The notes under the pieces were generated by a model. The model did no database searches and was not told the origin of the DNA. It saw only the letters and a program-made list of their open reading frames with translations. Positions 34,671 to 46,545 of a DNA stretch of 62,000 bases are shown in pieces. Source of the stretch: Gnetum montanum (lineage: Eukaryota; Streptophyta; Gnetopsida; Gnetales; Gnetaceae). The stretch covers positions 146,128 to 208,127 of the forward strand of contig MNCI01003602.1 of NCBI GenBank assembly GCA_015680685.1, read 5' to 3'. The stretch's first letter is position 1, and each line of letters begins with the position of its first letter. Both the position numbers and the translations under genes were made by a program.

Positions 34671-36600
34671 TCTATCATAGAAAGAACACCTAATAACAAT
34701 AAATGTGCTAGATGAAAATTAATAAATAGACCTAATAATAAATGAAGTGCATAAGAAATGCTCTAAAAAATGTCATAACATATGGATAAGAAGACTTAAA
34801 TTCCAACTTGGGAATAAGATTATTTACTAGAACCCCATCCACATACAACAATGTACTAAACTTCAAATGCTATAAGAAGAACGTTACATCAGTCATACAA
34901 CTTTTCCTTTTGGTGCCATGACCATTTACCATTCATCATTCCTAGAGAAACATCTATTGGTCAACATCCAATAAATTAATCCATTCCTAAAACCTTGAGT
35001 AACCAATAACACCAACACCTCAAAGAAAGAGTAAGAACTCTCTATTTCTTAGATCTACTCCTCTCAACTCAATCATGGGGTAGATAACCATCCATACTAA
35101 GACCTTGTGAGTGAGAATCCAATTTTTACATCTTTTTCTCACACCATTTTCATATGTTTTTCATTTCCTTGAAATTTTATGGCTTATTTTCTATATTTTT
35201 TCATTCTTTTATTTCCTTGTTCTTTTTTTGATTATATATATTTTTATTTTATACAAAATCTTTGATAGTCTCATTTCTACTATTAATATTAGAAGTTAAT
35301 AAATGCAATCATTCATGTAATTATTGATTTCCTAAATGGCCAAATATTTGTCTTTGGATTATATCCCCTATTAAGAAATTATTAATTTTATAATGGTATC
35401 AAGTAGTGGATCCACAACAACCATCCATTTCCTTATTCTATGAAGTCTTTGTATCATAGGGGGTATGAGGTCCTTCAACATTACAACTAAAAGTAACTAG
35501 TGATCTTTATATTAAACATACTCAGAACAAACCAAGAGGGAATGAAAAACATTGTGACCTTAAGGGAACTTTCATATTCTCTTCTCCAATTCTTTCTAAG
35601 TCTTATGACTTTTCTCTATTCGTATATCATCACTCTTATCGATGACTAATAAATAAGAAGCATGTTTACGAATTTTGTGCTTCCCATGAAAAAAAACTTA
35701 ATGAGAATTCAAAGCAATTTCCTTAGATATAATAATGAGCTATAAAAATTGGTTATGTGGCTAAAAAGACATGTTACCCATTCCAAAAGATAACCCTCTA
35801 ACTAAGACCCTTCATTTCCTCTTTTCTTTTGCTCTTGGAGTGATGGTTGTCCTTTGTGAATTATCATGAACTCCTGATGGTCGAAGGAAAATGATATGTC
35901 ATTGAAAAGTTACTAAAAGTGGAATGGACTTACTCTTAACTAAGAATGGAATAATATCAAATCATCTTCACCATAGAATTTACAAGGATTTCATGTGACC
36001 TAGATGTAAATCATCTACCCACCATTTTCTCTCTATCATCAATCTCAATTCATAACACATCATCCCACTACCTTATATCATGGCCAATTAATACATTTTT
36101 TATGATGATCATATAATCCTTAGATGATTCATTAATTAGATATGAGTTTTAACTTGAAATGACCATTAGTCATCCTTAGTATCTACAAACTCCTTATGAT
36201 GAAGGCATGCAAAGGTATCAAAGACATAAGCTAGCTTTGGGAAGGATCTAGTTGCATTCCATTTAGTCTACCTCCATTTAAAATTCCTATACATTAGTAA
36301 TTTGTGTGATCAATATCATCAACTTGCATTTAAACTTCCAATTTTTTTTATTTTGGCATTTTAAGTTCATTTAAATCTAGTCAAATCTTTTCTTCTGAGC
36401 CAACCAAAACACCTTCTATGTTGTTTTCATTCTTTGTCTTTCTGGTTTTCCTTGGACTCTTGTTTCATCTCTAAACTCATTCAAAATTACTTCATTTTAT
36501 AAAATGTAATTTTGCTAAGTATGTTTGCCTCAATGCATTCCTATTAATGCAATGAAATTAGTAAACACAGCCCCATCGATGCATGCCCATTGCTGTAGCA
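34671..36600. other. Unexplained AT-rich stretch
   Basis: The first 300 bp may be the R4 integrase C-terminus (RRLKFQLGNKII near 34790), beyond recognition further on. No other signal seen. Confidence 0.3.
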
Positions 36601-37900
36601 CTAAAATTCTATAAATAGGTGCAACACTTAGCTCATCTACCAACCCTACCATTTTAGAACTAATTTTAGTAAATATGAAGCTTTGTAATAGCTTCAATAG
36701 AAACTTCAAGAGGCTGAGAATGTAAAGGAGGTAATGATCTTCGATGCATTCTTGTCAAAAGTCATGACTATTAACATTGACAAGGATCTACTATAGGTAC
36801 AAAAAGAAAAATTGATCCTTATCAAGGATAATCATTGCTTCAGGTATACTAACCAAAAAAAGAATCAAATGATCAAATTCATACAAGAATAGGAAGAGCA
36901 GCTTACTAAGGTAAACTTGGATCTAAGAAAGTTAGTAGTGGAAAATCAAAATCTCTCAATGGAGAAAGTCAGAGCTCTTTACCAAAAGATTGAAATTGAG
37001 GTATCTTCCTAGAAGAATGAGGTACTAAAGTTTGAATGGATGAAAAAATACTATTGGGTCTAGGTTGGGCTTCTCAAGGAAGTCAATGAAAAGAAGATGC
37101 AATTGCTTAAGGTGATGATGAACGAGGTCCTTCAACAACTCCAATAATAAGGTGATGTATGGTAGCCCATTTTTGATCAACTAAATGCATACAACAAGGC
37201 ATAGATTCACCTAAAGAAGTTACAAATCAAAGAGATGATGGGGTACATGGAGCTAGCCAACCTTTGTTATGCAATCCTAGTAATGTTAACAAAAGGGAAG
37301 CCAAGGACTAAGCTAGAGAACCAAGTTTCCAATTTCTACTTCCTTTATGAGGTGGAATCCAGGCTTCATAAGGAGACAAAAACATTTTGAGATCGCCAAT
37401 GTAGTGCTTGAGGTTTTCAAGAGTAGGTTCATTAATCAATGGTCTATTGCTAAGAAACTAGCAAGATGGATAAATGACTACTAAAAGTTATAGAACTTGG
37501 TAAATACCTTTGATATCAAATGTAAAATCTTCATAATGTAGTTTAATAACCTGAAGGAATTATTTCCTTCAATGTCATGTGCATGGGATATTTCTACACC
37601 AAACCATCTATGATTCATGGAGTAAGGAAGAGAAGATGAATGAACTACTAGATGCTTCCAAACTTCCAACATCAGTAGTAGTAGCAATAGATTAACCTCA
37701 GCCTTTAGGAGCATTGGGATAGAATGAAGGACAATTAACATCTTAGGAGCCTTTTGCTCTAGCTACTATTTGTGAATTTATCACATCTTTAGCTATTTTA
37801 AAAGAAGTTACTAAAATTTTATAAAGTGTCCATTCTTTTTGTAATGGGCACTAATTTTTTTAACAAGGTACAATTTGGTGCTTAGGGATAGTTAAAGTCA
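36601..37900 (+). pseudogene. Decayed coding-like region with coiled coil
   Basis: CTATAAATAGGTGC at 36610-36623 resembles a plant TATA box. About 50 bp downstream a mostly single-frame, stop-interrupted translation begins. Between 36790 and 37150 it has heptad-like, Glu/Lys/Leu-rich composition (EEQLTKVNLDLRKLVVENQN, LLKEVNEKKMQLLKVMMNEV), predicting a coiled coil. Further parts are IHLKKLQIKEMMGYMELANL near 37200 and FYFLYEVESRLHKETKTF near 37340. I do not recognise the family. It could be the gag of R7 or a plant gene fragment. Confidence 0.35.
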
Positions 37901-39601
37901 GTCACTTAGTCTTCTTGTTAATAAATTCCATACTTGCCCAGATTTAGTAAGAAGCCTGATCCTACTTTTGTTCACTCAAGAAAAAATTTTCAGTCATTTG
38001 TCAGGGTATGATAAAACATTAATTAGATAGGCTACATTGACACATGCTCATTGACGTAGCCTTGTTGATGTATTCCAATTAACGCATGCTAGGATGTTAA
38101 TGCATCAACGTTAATGCAGTTGTTACTTATATAAATGCATGCCCCTTACATTTATGGTACCTTTTAGTCTTAGAGTTAGCCAAATTCTTGCAATGTCTTC
38201 ATTCTAGAGTTAGAATATTTTTCTTTGAGTGTTTGTAGTATGGATATTTAAGATTGTATGGATTTTTATTTGAATGATCATGTACTTGGACACATTGGCC
38301 TAATTGGCAATAAAATCTAGATTTCCTACATCAATTAAAGTACTTAGAATAGTTTACTATATCCTTTTAGTACTTTACTTTATATGCAGTTTACTTGCAT
38401 ATTTTTAGTTAATTAATATGATTAATCATAATCACGTGAGTATGACCACTTCAAGCATAACATACTAGTGCTTGGAAATCCCAATAGTGGGTACTTAATA
38501 CCTAGTAGTATACAATTGGTAAACCAACAACATTAGTATAAGTTTAGGATGTGTACAAGAAGTGGGAATGATTACTTCATGTTAGGTTAGCTAAGTTAGG
38601 AATTAGTTATTTATTTTAATTACTAAATCCTTATTTCATCATTATGCCTTAACCACACATAATCATTCATATGGCTAGACACAAGTGTGGATTAAGAAGA
38701 CAACAAATTTCAAATTTGACCAAATCACTATTGAATGCTTGTGATTAATATAGTTGGATGTAGGGGATACCCACCACTCATTAGTTTGGATCCCATTTTA
38801 CATACTAGAACTTTAAATTTGACAACATTTCTTGACCTATTGACTTAGATCATCTAGTTTGGATCTTTAGCATTTTGGCAAACCTATCTATCCATTTTTT
38901 TTGACATAATGTAAGATTTAGGTTCATTTGTCATTCAGCTAACATATGAATTTTACATTCATCAAATACTTACATGATGTGAGATTTAGACTCACTAATT
39001 CCTTGATTTGGAATAGGTAGATTCATTGGATATTTTGGTTCATTTTTCCACCAACCAAAACTTTCTTTGATATATTTGTTATTTGTTGGTTTGATATTCA
39101 GTTCAGTATAGTCATTTTGATAATATGTGGAATTTAGACTCACTAAACATTTGGAACATGTGGGTTTTAGACTCATCAAACATTTGATCATATGTGGATT
39201 ATAGGCTCATTAGTCAAATAATATATGCATTTCAAGCTCACCAGTCATTTAATAATATGTGGGTTATAGACCCACCAATCTATTCATTCATTGAATGGAT
39301 TAATGGGTGGTGGTGGATTTTTAATTTAGTTTTTTGGTTATTTATTTATATTTGTATTTATTTAATGCATTTGTTTAGTATATATTCTTTTCTATAACTT
39401 TTTCTTGCAATTGACCAATGTGCATGACTATCCAACTACCTGATGCTTTCAACCAAACTAATAAAGGAGTATTTGTTGGTTTTATTTATTCTACTTAGTA
39501 TTAGAAGTCATTTCCTTAATTATATGTTTTTCATGTGAGTAGTTAACTTGAGGACGATTTAGAGGATGCAGCCAATGATTAATTCATGTTTCTAAGTTGA
39601 T
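37901..39601. other. Unassigned stretch with possible promoter
   Basis: TTATATAAATGCATGCC at 38127-38143 is TATA-like, preceded by repeated acgcatgc/gatgtattc/aatgcatcaacg words that also occur near 36530-36590 upstream of the other TATA-like site. The two sites could mark an LTR pair of R7, but the similarity is too short to claim. From 38930 to 39260 a short tract repeats 'atgtg..atttagactca(c/t)' at about 35-50-bp spacing. Confidence 0.35.
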
Positions 39602-39865
39602 NGGTACCTTCTATTCTATCTCCTACTTAGGCTCTTTATGCATCAAGATCATACAGTAACAATGATCTTTCTTAATCAATTATTAGAAGTTATTAGCTAT
39701 AAGTCAAGCTTAAATTTTCTCTTACTCATTTCAATTGTAACTTCTTTTTCACCTATGAATAAAATTTTGGAAGTCTTATTCCTACAATTCAAAACTTCCT
39801 TTAAAATTAACCAATCAGTCCATCCTATGAATCACATCATATTCTCCAAATCCTATACCATCAAN
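39602..39865. repeat. N-bounded segment, exact inverted copy of 40276-40537
   Basis: A single N at 39602 and a single N at 39865 enclose 262 bases that are the reverse complement of 40276-40537 with no difference that I could find. The boundaries of the copy coincide with the Ns. Most likely a gap filled with the wrong contig or orientation. Confidence 0.85.
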
Positions 39866-40275
39866 TTTTCATATTTATCTCATGTGGTTTTATTGAATCA
39901 TAATGTTGTTTTTAGTTTCAATTGTTTATGCTTTAATTTAATTTTGTTTTTATATCTACACCACTATGATTATTAATTTTTGGATTGAGCAAATAGGTTA
40001 TGTCTTGTTTAGGTAGTGAATAGGTTAGGTTTGACACGTGTAGGACTAGTATCATTCTTTTTATCACATTTTAAATTTTTCTACATATTTTCCTTTTGCT
40101 CCTATGTGTCTATTTATGGATGTCTATTACTTTGCTTGTTAATTTTTTCTTGCAATCCATTTGGCCTTAGTAAGCAACATTGTATTTTTCACATATTTAT
40201 ATATTTTATATAAGTAATGACTTTCTAGCCTAAGTTTGGTTAGTAGGATGTTATAGTAATAGATGATACAATGAT

Positions 40276-40537
40276 TTGATGGTATAGGATTTGGAGAATA
40301 TGATGTGATTCATAGGATGGACTGATTGGTTAATTTTAAAGGAAGTTTTGAATTGTAGGAATAAGACTTCCAAAATTTTATTCATAGGTGAAAAAGAAGT
40401 TACAATTGAAATGAGTAAGAGAAAATTTAAGCTTGACTTATAGCTAATAACTTCTAATAATTGATTAAGAAAGATCATTGTTACTGTATGATCTTGATGC
40501 ATAAAGAGCCTAAGTAGGAGATAGAATAGAAGGTACC
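40276..40537. repeat. Source copy of the inverted duplication
   Basis: 262 bp repeated in reverse at 39603-39864. It leads directly into R7 pol, so this copy is probably the correctly placed one. Confidence 0.8.
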
Positions 40538-40539
40538 TG

Positions 40540-41434
40540 AAGTACCTTCTCGTAAAGAAATTGAGTTTAAAATTACACTTAAGCTTGGAACTCAATCAGT
40601 TTACAAGGAATCTCATTGGATGTCTCTTATGGAGCTAGTAAAGCTTAAGATATAGATTTAGGAAATGATGAACAAAGGTATGATTTGACTAAGTATTTTA
40701 TCATGGGATGATATTTTAAGATTGTGTATTAATTACAAGTAGCTAAATTAGGTAATAATCAGGAATCAATATTCTCTTTTCATGATTGATAATTTATTTA
40801 ACCAAATAAGAGAAGCTAATGTGTTTACTAAGATTGAATTAAAGTATAGTTATTATCAATTGAGGATGAGAGATGAAGATGTTTCTAAGACAACTTTCAA
40901 GACATGTTATGGACATTATGATATTTTAGTCATGTTCTTTGGACCCACTAGTAAACCAGCAATTTTCATGCACTTGATGAATATTATGTTATGTCCTTAC
41001 TTAAATTAAGTTATCATTGTATTTATTGATGAAATTTTAGTTTACTCTAAGGATGAGGAGGAATATAAAGATAATTTCAGAATAGTATTATAGACTATAA
41101 GAGAACAACACTTGTATTCTCATGCTACTAAATGTGCATTTCAAAAGATAAACATATAGTTCCTTGGTAATGTGGTATGAGAAGCATAATAGCTATGGAT
41201 GCTTTCAAGATAGTAGTTATTAAATATTGACATTTTCAAACTATAGTGAATGAAGGTGAAACTTTCTTAGGTCTAGCATATTATTATAGAAAATTTATAG
41301 AGGATTTCTCTAAGATTTTTGTACCTTTACATATGTTTCTTAAAAAAACTATGTTTTCTTTTGAAAAATTAATGAAGAGATTAATCTCAACATCCATATT
41401 AATTTCACCAATTATTAGAAAGAATTATGATGTT
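40540..41434 (+). pseudogene. R7: chromovirus reverse transcriptase/RNase H fragment
   Basis: Plus-strand translation gives SHWMSLMELVKLK (fingers), LRLCINYK, NQYSLFMIDNLFNQI, FTKIELKYSYYQLRMRDED (first catalytic Asp replaced by Glu), TFKTCYGHYDILVM, FIDEILVYSKDEEEY near 41020 (FIDD changed to FIDE), then the thumb FLGLAYYYRKFIEDFSKI near 41260 and ISPIIRKNYDVCSD, the start of RNase H. The sequence pattern (YHQLRIRE-, RYGHYEFLVMPFG-like) is that of chromoviruses, distinct from R4 and R9. It breaks off at 41434, where the R8 LTR begins. Confidence 0.8.
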
Positions 41435-42183
41435 TGTAGTGACCAAAAACATCAGCGACTGGAAAAAGGGGCCACCGGTCGTTGGCAGTCTTGACCTCGT
41501 TTCCACAGGAGGGCTGTGTTGGATGGGATAGAAACGGGACACCTTTAATGTTCTGGTCGATCAGAAAAGGACTTAGTCAGTGTCTATATAACCTTTTGCA
41601 ACGTGTGATTTGAAAACGAGATTGACAAAGCAAAGTAATGCTTAAATGTAGAGGAAAAAGAAAATAGTGTAAAATGCAATAAATGAAATAGAAAACAATG
41701 TAAAATGCAATAGTAAATGGGAGATAATGTAAAATGCAATAGAAAAATGCACTGCTTCGAAGCTATAACCTCACTCTATCAAGATGGACACAATCTATTG
41801 CACAGTGCTAGGAAGTGCAGAGATCCCAAGAGTAACCAAGACATGTAGAACGAGGTGGCTATGCACTTGAACATGGGCTCAGTCGTCAATAATGCGAAGT
41901 TCTACCAAGGTGGTAGAAAAAAATAGAACGATATGCCAACTAAGAATGCTAACTATTTACAGTGTTAAAATAGGAAGCTTACAATGCTTGAGATTACAAT
42001 GTAGACTTTTTGCTTGTCAGCCAACCAGACTATTAGCTAACCAGATTATCGAGAAAATAGACTGAGGAATGAAAAGATTTGAAAAAAAAGGGGAATGCCA
42101 AAAGTGCCAAGGATCAAGAGAGACAGTGTGCCCGAGAGCACAAGAACCAAAGAGCCAGAGAGAGTTTGAGCGTCACTCATTGG

Positions 42184-42195
42184 GGTATTTATAGG
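42184..42195 (-). promoter_or_regulatory. R8 LTR TATA box
   Basis: CCTATAAATACC on the minus strand, an excellent plant TATA match. Positional equivalents: R6 24181-24190, R9 47211-47217. Confidence 0.6.
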
Positions 42196-42394
42196 ACCAA
42201 GGGCTCACGAAAGATGTGGTTTGAACGCCATGTGCCTTGGGTTTATGCTGACCTATCTATGTTGTATGTTTCTACATGATCATTGGGCGAGCCTGCCACA
42301 CCGTAATTACAAACCTACCATGCTGTAATTACACTATTAGAGCAATGGTGCAATTAGGTGAGGTGCGTTGATGTCACGTAACTGCTTTCCACTT

Positions 42395-42881
42395 TGCTAT
42401 GCTTTGTAGCGTAGCATGTTGGCGTAGCATAGCATCTTGTTACGCATCTTGCTGCATGTGTAGAAAGCCTTTGAAATGTGTAGGCTGTTCATTGTATGTT
42501 TGCTACGCTATGCTATGCTACGTAGCGTAGCGTCTGGCCTTAGTTACAAAAACGTCACCAATCTGTAAACTTTGCCTTTTGCACTATGAAGTTTGTGAAC
42601 TTGTTGATCCTGCACTTGAGTTTCCTTCTATCAACTTCTGCAAAATTGCTATGCCTCGTTGTGCCATGTAGCTTAGCGTAGCATAGCAGCAAACATGACC
42701 TGATGTTAGCCAAGTTCACTACTTTCTGACAGAAGGAGACATTGCTGAAGGACTTGGAGTTGGGTGAAGGGGCTGATTATCTAGCTTTTGCTACGCTGTG
42801 CTGCATAGCATAGCGTAGCATAGCACTATGCTTCTGCAATCATCTTCTAAAGTTTGCTATGCTACATGGCGTAGCATAGCA
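42395..42881. repeat. GCTATGCTACG palindrome cluster in R8 LTR
   Basis: Five inverted repeats made of gctatgc/gcatagc words: 42395-42403/42426-42434 (9 bp); 42502-42510/42523-42531 (GCTACGCTA/TAGCGTAGC); 42647-42654/42681-42688 (8 bp); 42789-42802/42807-42820 (14 bp, one G-T); 42855-42865/42871-42881 (TGCTATGCTAC/GTAGCATAGCA, perfect, 5-nt loop). Confidence 0.8.
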
Positions 42882-43027
42882 TAGCAAGACTCCTTAACTT
42901 AGAAAACTTCCTGAAGCAGACAATCTAAAGATCAGAGCATCCATCTCTTGAAGAACTACCATAATGCTGCATGTTTGGCAAAGACCTAGTGAAGCGAGCA
43001 TGCCTTCAAATTTTTTGGGATGTTTCA

Positions 43028-43095
43028 TTGGCCCCTCTTTATCGATGTCTAAAGGATGGGCTCAAGAGATGTTGACAAAGAATATGAAACACCAC
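43028..43095 (-). promoter_or_regulatory. R8 polypurine tract and PPT hairpin
   Basis: Minus-strand AAAGAGGGGCCAA abuts the LTR. TGTTTCAT (43021-43028) pairs perfectly with ATGAAACA (43084-43091), and CTTTATCGATG pairs imperfectly with the GATGTTGACAAAG stretch before it. Confidence 0.65.
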
Positions 43096-44030
43096 TAAAT
43101 ACATGATGCTAACGTTGCTACTCGATGAACACCGAGACATCGCTCGGCTGCACTTGAGAGTGAAAGGGCAAAGCAAGGAGGAAGGAGGTTCAGGAGAAGT
43201 GTAAAGATGATGTTTAGTAGAGTCCCTCGTTGGAATGCTCATGATAGGCTCGTTCGCATTTTCATATTTACCTTCTTTGGCCTTCGACCCTCTATAGAAC
43301 AAGTGTTTCCTTCCCTAGGATTAGTTGTGTTACATCCATGTAGGGCTTTGACTTGTCTATAGATGCTTTCCATGTAGCAAGCTATGTTATGCACATCCTG
43401 GAATTTGCACCCTCAAGTAGTCAAGCTAGTCGAGGCACTCACTTTGCGATGCTGTAGCATTTGCTATTGTGGCTTGGATGTACTCTAGACCACACCCTGT
43501 AAGGATGACGGAGAGTGAGATGAGAAGTGAGGGTAGGGTTCTTACTTGCTGCAAACTTTGTTGAAGGTCTTGGACACTTGCACCGGTGCACGGTGTCCAA
43601 AGCAGGAAGGCCAGTAGTGGCCTTGGCAGCACCGGTGTGGAGGATGCTCTGGAATCCTTGCCAAAGGCATGCATTCTCAGTTTAGCCATGGGATCAGCTA
43701 CCACATTGGTAGGGGGCTAGAGGATGAAAATATTGTGGTTGGGCCACAATACTGCTAGAACTCCATTTGCGGGCATTGGGCAAGGATCTACCACCAGGGT
43801 GATGGGTCGTGGCGACGGTAGGTTCGGAGGGCCAATGCAATATTGTACAACATCTCTGGAGGATCAACACAATGCTAAGGGTGGTGGCGTATCATACATT
43901 CCAGAGTGTGTCCCCATTGCATTGTGGACTACATTCTAGAGCTACAACATCCCACCCTTGCGTCAACACTGCGCATGCTCGTTCGATGTGTACTTGACGC
44001 AGATGCATGCTAGGGACATGACGCAAACCC
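43096..44030 (-). other. R8 3' untranslated region
   Basis: Relatively GC-rich, no recognisable gene. Open frames of 60-90 residues on both strands lack homology or continuity. Confidence 0.45.
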
Positions 44031-44350
44031 AGTTTAAGGTCTTGGTAGACCATGTGCTAGTTTAGAGTCTCAATAGACTATTGTGTTGGTTTAAGGTCCC
44101 AATAGATCGTACATGCTAGTTTAACATCATAGTAGACGCGCTATGCCAGTTTATAGTTAGAGCAGACTAGTTGTGCTAGTTTTACATTGTAGCGGACGGT
44201 TGCCACCAGTTTAACATCGTATCGGATGCTACTTATTTTTGTTGTCACCAATTTAACATTGTAGTGGACACTGCTTGATGCCACTAGTTTAACATCATTA
44301 TGGATGCTACTCGATGTTGTTGCCAGTTTACCGTCGTAGTGGACGGTGCT
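44031..44350 (+). repeat. Hairpin array after R8 integrase
   Basis: About ten units: GGTC-TTGGTA-GACC (44038-44051), AGTC-TCAATA-GACT (44066-44079), GGTC-CCAATA-GATC, CATC-GTATCG-GATG, CATC-ATTATG-GATG, ACCGTC-GTAGTG-GACGGT (44330-44347, 6 bp perfect), plus units with one mismatch or wobble. Each is preceded by AGTTTA or AGTTTT. The last unit ends 19 bp from the integrase stop (44366). Confidence 0.8.
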
Positions 44351-44365
44351 CGATGTCGTTGTGCT

Positions 44366-45400
44366 TTAGATGTAGTATGACTACAGATACGAGTGATTCA
44401 CTGGGTTGGCAAACTTGTTGCTGTCCATGTATGCCAGCTTGAAGGCTTCATTCCCGAAGGCTTTAGTGACCATGTAAGGGCCTTCCTAGTTGGTTGAGAA
44501 TTTTCTCACATGTTCATGAATAGCCTTGAGGATGAGGTCTCCCTCCTGTACTAGCTGTCGATGCATGTCTACATGGTGCTTTTGTTGCTACTTACTCTAG
44601 TAGTGATCTATGCGTCTTGGTGTCTGTGCATGGTCCTACTGAGTCGAGGTCGATGATCCACAACTCGTTGTTCTAGGATTTGCTTATGACATCTGCTAGC
44701 ATCATTTGGAGTGATGGTAGCTGCAACTCAAGAGGCAACACAACTTCAGATCCATAAACAAGGCTATAGGGAGTCTTACTTATCGTGGTTCTGCATGTCG
44801 TTCTGTAGGCCCATAGAATGTAGAGGATCTGCTCATGCTATCACCTCTTGCTGTTACCAAGCATCCACTTTAGCAAGTTGATGATGGAATTATTTGTAGC
44901 TTCTACTTGCCTGTTTGCTTGCAGATAGTATGATGAGGAGAATGATTGCTTAATGCCTAGATTGCTACAGAAGGTTCGGGTTTCCACACTACTGAATTGT
45001 GGCCCATTTTCGGTTACAATAGTTATTGGGAGCCCAAACCTTATCATGATGTTATCCAAGATGAAATGGTAGATTTTTTGAGACATCGTTTTCCTCAGGG
45101 GAATGGCTTCTGCCCACTTAGTAAAATACTTAGTGGAAGTGATAATGAAGCTATGCCCTATGGAGGACTTAGGTGTGATAGGTCCTATGAGGTCTACTCC
45201 CCATTGTTGGAAAGGCCACGTGATTTTTGTTGGATGTAGGTCTGTAGGTGAGACGTGTATGAGATTTGCATATCTCTGGCATGTGTTACACATCTTGAAT
45301 TTTGATAGGCAATCATGCTCCATGTGGGGCCAATAATACCCCAGGCATATGATTTTTGCAGCCATAGCCCTGGGTGCTATGTGTCAACTGTACAACCCCT
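44366..45400 (-). pseudogene. R8 integrase
   Basis: Nearly intact over 174 residues (45365-44841). AAKIICLGYYWPHMEHD leads to the Cys pair (MCNTCQRYAN) of the zinc module. The core has WGVDLIGPI (first Asp), TENGPQFSS near 44995 (usual Asp replaced by Glu) and QANRQVEATNN (catalytic Glu near 44900). The C-terminal GPY/F module follows in another frame: EGDLILKAIHEHVRKFS, EGPYMVTKAFG, ending at TAA 44366. The Glu at the second position is shared in part with R9 (Lys there), so the substitution predates or recurs in the family. Confidence 0.8.
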
Positions 45401-45599
45401 CATGCACTTCATTAACTACCTTCTACGCCTACTCCCCACCCACGCATGAAAGCAATATCCTGTCATAGGAGTGTCGGCATAGGGCATCATTCCCCATGAG
45501 CATATATTACCGAGTACACTTACAGATTGCATCTCTTTGGATAGATGTTAGTCTGCATGGGGGTTTCCATGTTGTAGGTAGGCTTTAATGTTAGTGTAA

Positions 45600-46095
45600 C
45601 ACTCCTAGGCATCCACGGCACTGATGGAGGCCACATGTCCTGTTTGAGTGATAGGCTCAGTACATTTGACTATCAACGTCGGTAGACTTGCGAATGAGTG
45701 TGATGGAATGTTTAATGCTAAGGTTGCTAAGGCATCTACCACGGTGTTCTTGTTGTGTAGCACATGTTGCACATCTATGGTTGTAAATTTCATAAGCATA
45801 CCTTTTTCTAGGTCGCAGTAAGGTTGTAGGTGCATAGCTTTGCAGGCATAGACCTCAGTGATTTGATTCAAAACTAGTTGAGAATCACTATAGATTGCAA
45901 AGTATTTTATGCGTAGTATTTGGGAAGTTGAGAGGCCTTTGAGTAGTCCCTTTTACTCTACCATATTGTTGGTGCATGGGAACACAAAACGATAAGCAAA
46001 TGGGTGCATTTTCCTAGATGGAAATGTAATGCCAGCACCTGCACTACCTCCTCATGAGGTTGAGGCACCGTCAAAGCGTAACATAGCTTCTAGGT
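45600..46095 (-). pseudogene. R8 archaeal-type RNase H (aRH)
   Basis: Second RNase H of the Tat/Ogre lineage. Minus-strand blocks: RFDGAST (first Asp, near 46085), CTNNMVE followed by a stop (Glu, near 45965), YSDSQLVLNQI (Asp, near 45880) and NTVVDALATLALN (last Asp, near 45740). All four catalytic positions (D-E-D-D) are still readable. Closely parallels R9 59441-59900. Confidence 0.75.
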
Positions 46096-46249
46096 GCGAA
46101 GGGATGACGTTGATAGTGCCAAAATGTTCATCTGGGAATTCGGGGTCTATGGTTGTGTGGTCATCGATGGGTGAGGCCGTAAGCTACATTGCTATGGCTT
46201 GACCCTTAGTTGATGATTAACTTACATAGTGTAGGTTAAACTCCACGGT

Positions 46250-46545
46250 TATTGCTTTCCATCAGGCTATCCTACTGCTTTCATATAGGTTGTTAGTGAT
46301 AGCCCGAAGTATGTTGCTTTTGCAAATGATGTTGATCGTACTATGAAATAGATAGTGCCTCCACTTTTTTAGTGCAAACACTAAGGCGAGGTAGTTCCTC
46401 TCTACTTCATTGTATTTCACCTCATGCACTATTAGTGCATGACTCAGATAATACACTGGTATCTCAAATCCATCATCTCATTTCTGACATAGAAGTGCTA
46501 CGATAGATGTGTCGGAGGTGGCGAGGTAGATGAAGAAAAGCTTAT
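46250..46545 (-). pseudogene. R8 RT-linked RNase H, interrupted by R9
   Basis: Minus-strand IYLATSDTSIVALLCQK, YYLSHALIVHEVKYNEVERN, LALVFALKKWRHYLF and NILRAITNNLYESSRIA match R9 58985-59265 almost residue for residue. Homology ends at 46545, the base before the R9 LTR, so R9 split this gene. Left target flank CTTAT. Confidence 0.8.

Larger units (their letters stand above)
41435..43027 (-). repeat. R8 3' LTR (subfamily II)
   Basis: Plus strand TGTAGTGACC...GATGTTTCA, 1593 bp with TG...CA ends. Minus-strand TATA box CCTATAAATACC at 42184-42195. Three roughly 30-bp tandem copies of gtaaaatgcaata(g) words at 41655-41750. A palindrome-rich block at 42395-42881. Confidence 0.78.
41435..46545 (-). 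mobile_element. R8: 3' half of a Tat-like element, inserted in R7
   Basis: Minus orientation: RNase H (46545-46250), archaeal-type RNase H (46090-45600), integrase (45400-44366), hairpin array (44350-44031), 3' untranslated region, PPT (43040-43028), 3' LTR (43027-41435). The upstream half is displaced by R9, which inserts at 46545/46546, and should resume to the right of R9 outside the window. The left target flank is ATGTT. Confidence 0.8.

Noticed and set aside
35111-35299. Very hydrophobic 62-residue frame
   Set aside because: AT-rich T-run translation (Phe, Tyr, Ile), no start context or homology.
39638-40595. Two identical ~112-residue frames, one on each strand
   Set aside because: They are the two arms of the N-bounded inverted copy; translation is Phe/Leu-rich noise.
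43724-43997. Two plus-strand frames in the R8 3' UTR
   Set aside because: Short, overlapping in different frames, without homology or repetition in R6 or R9.
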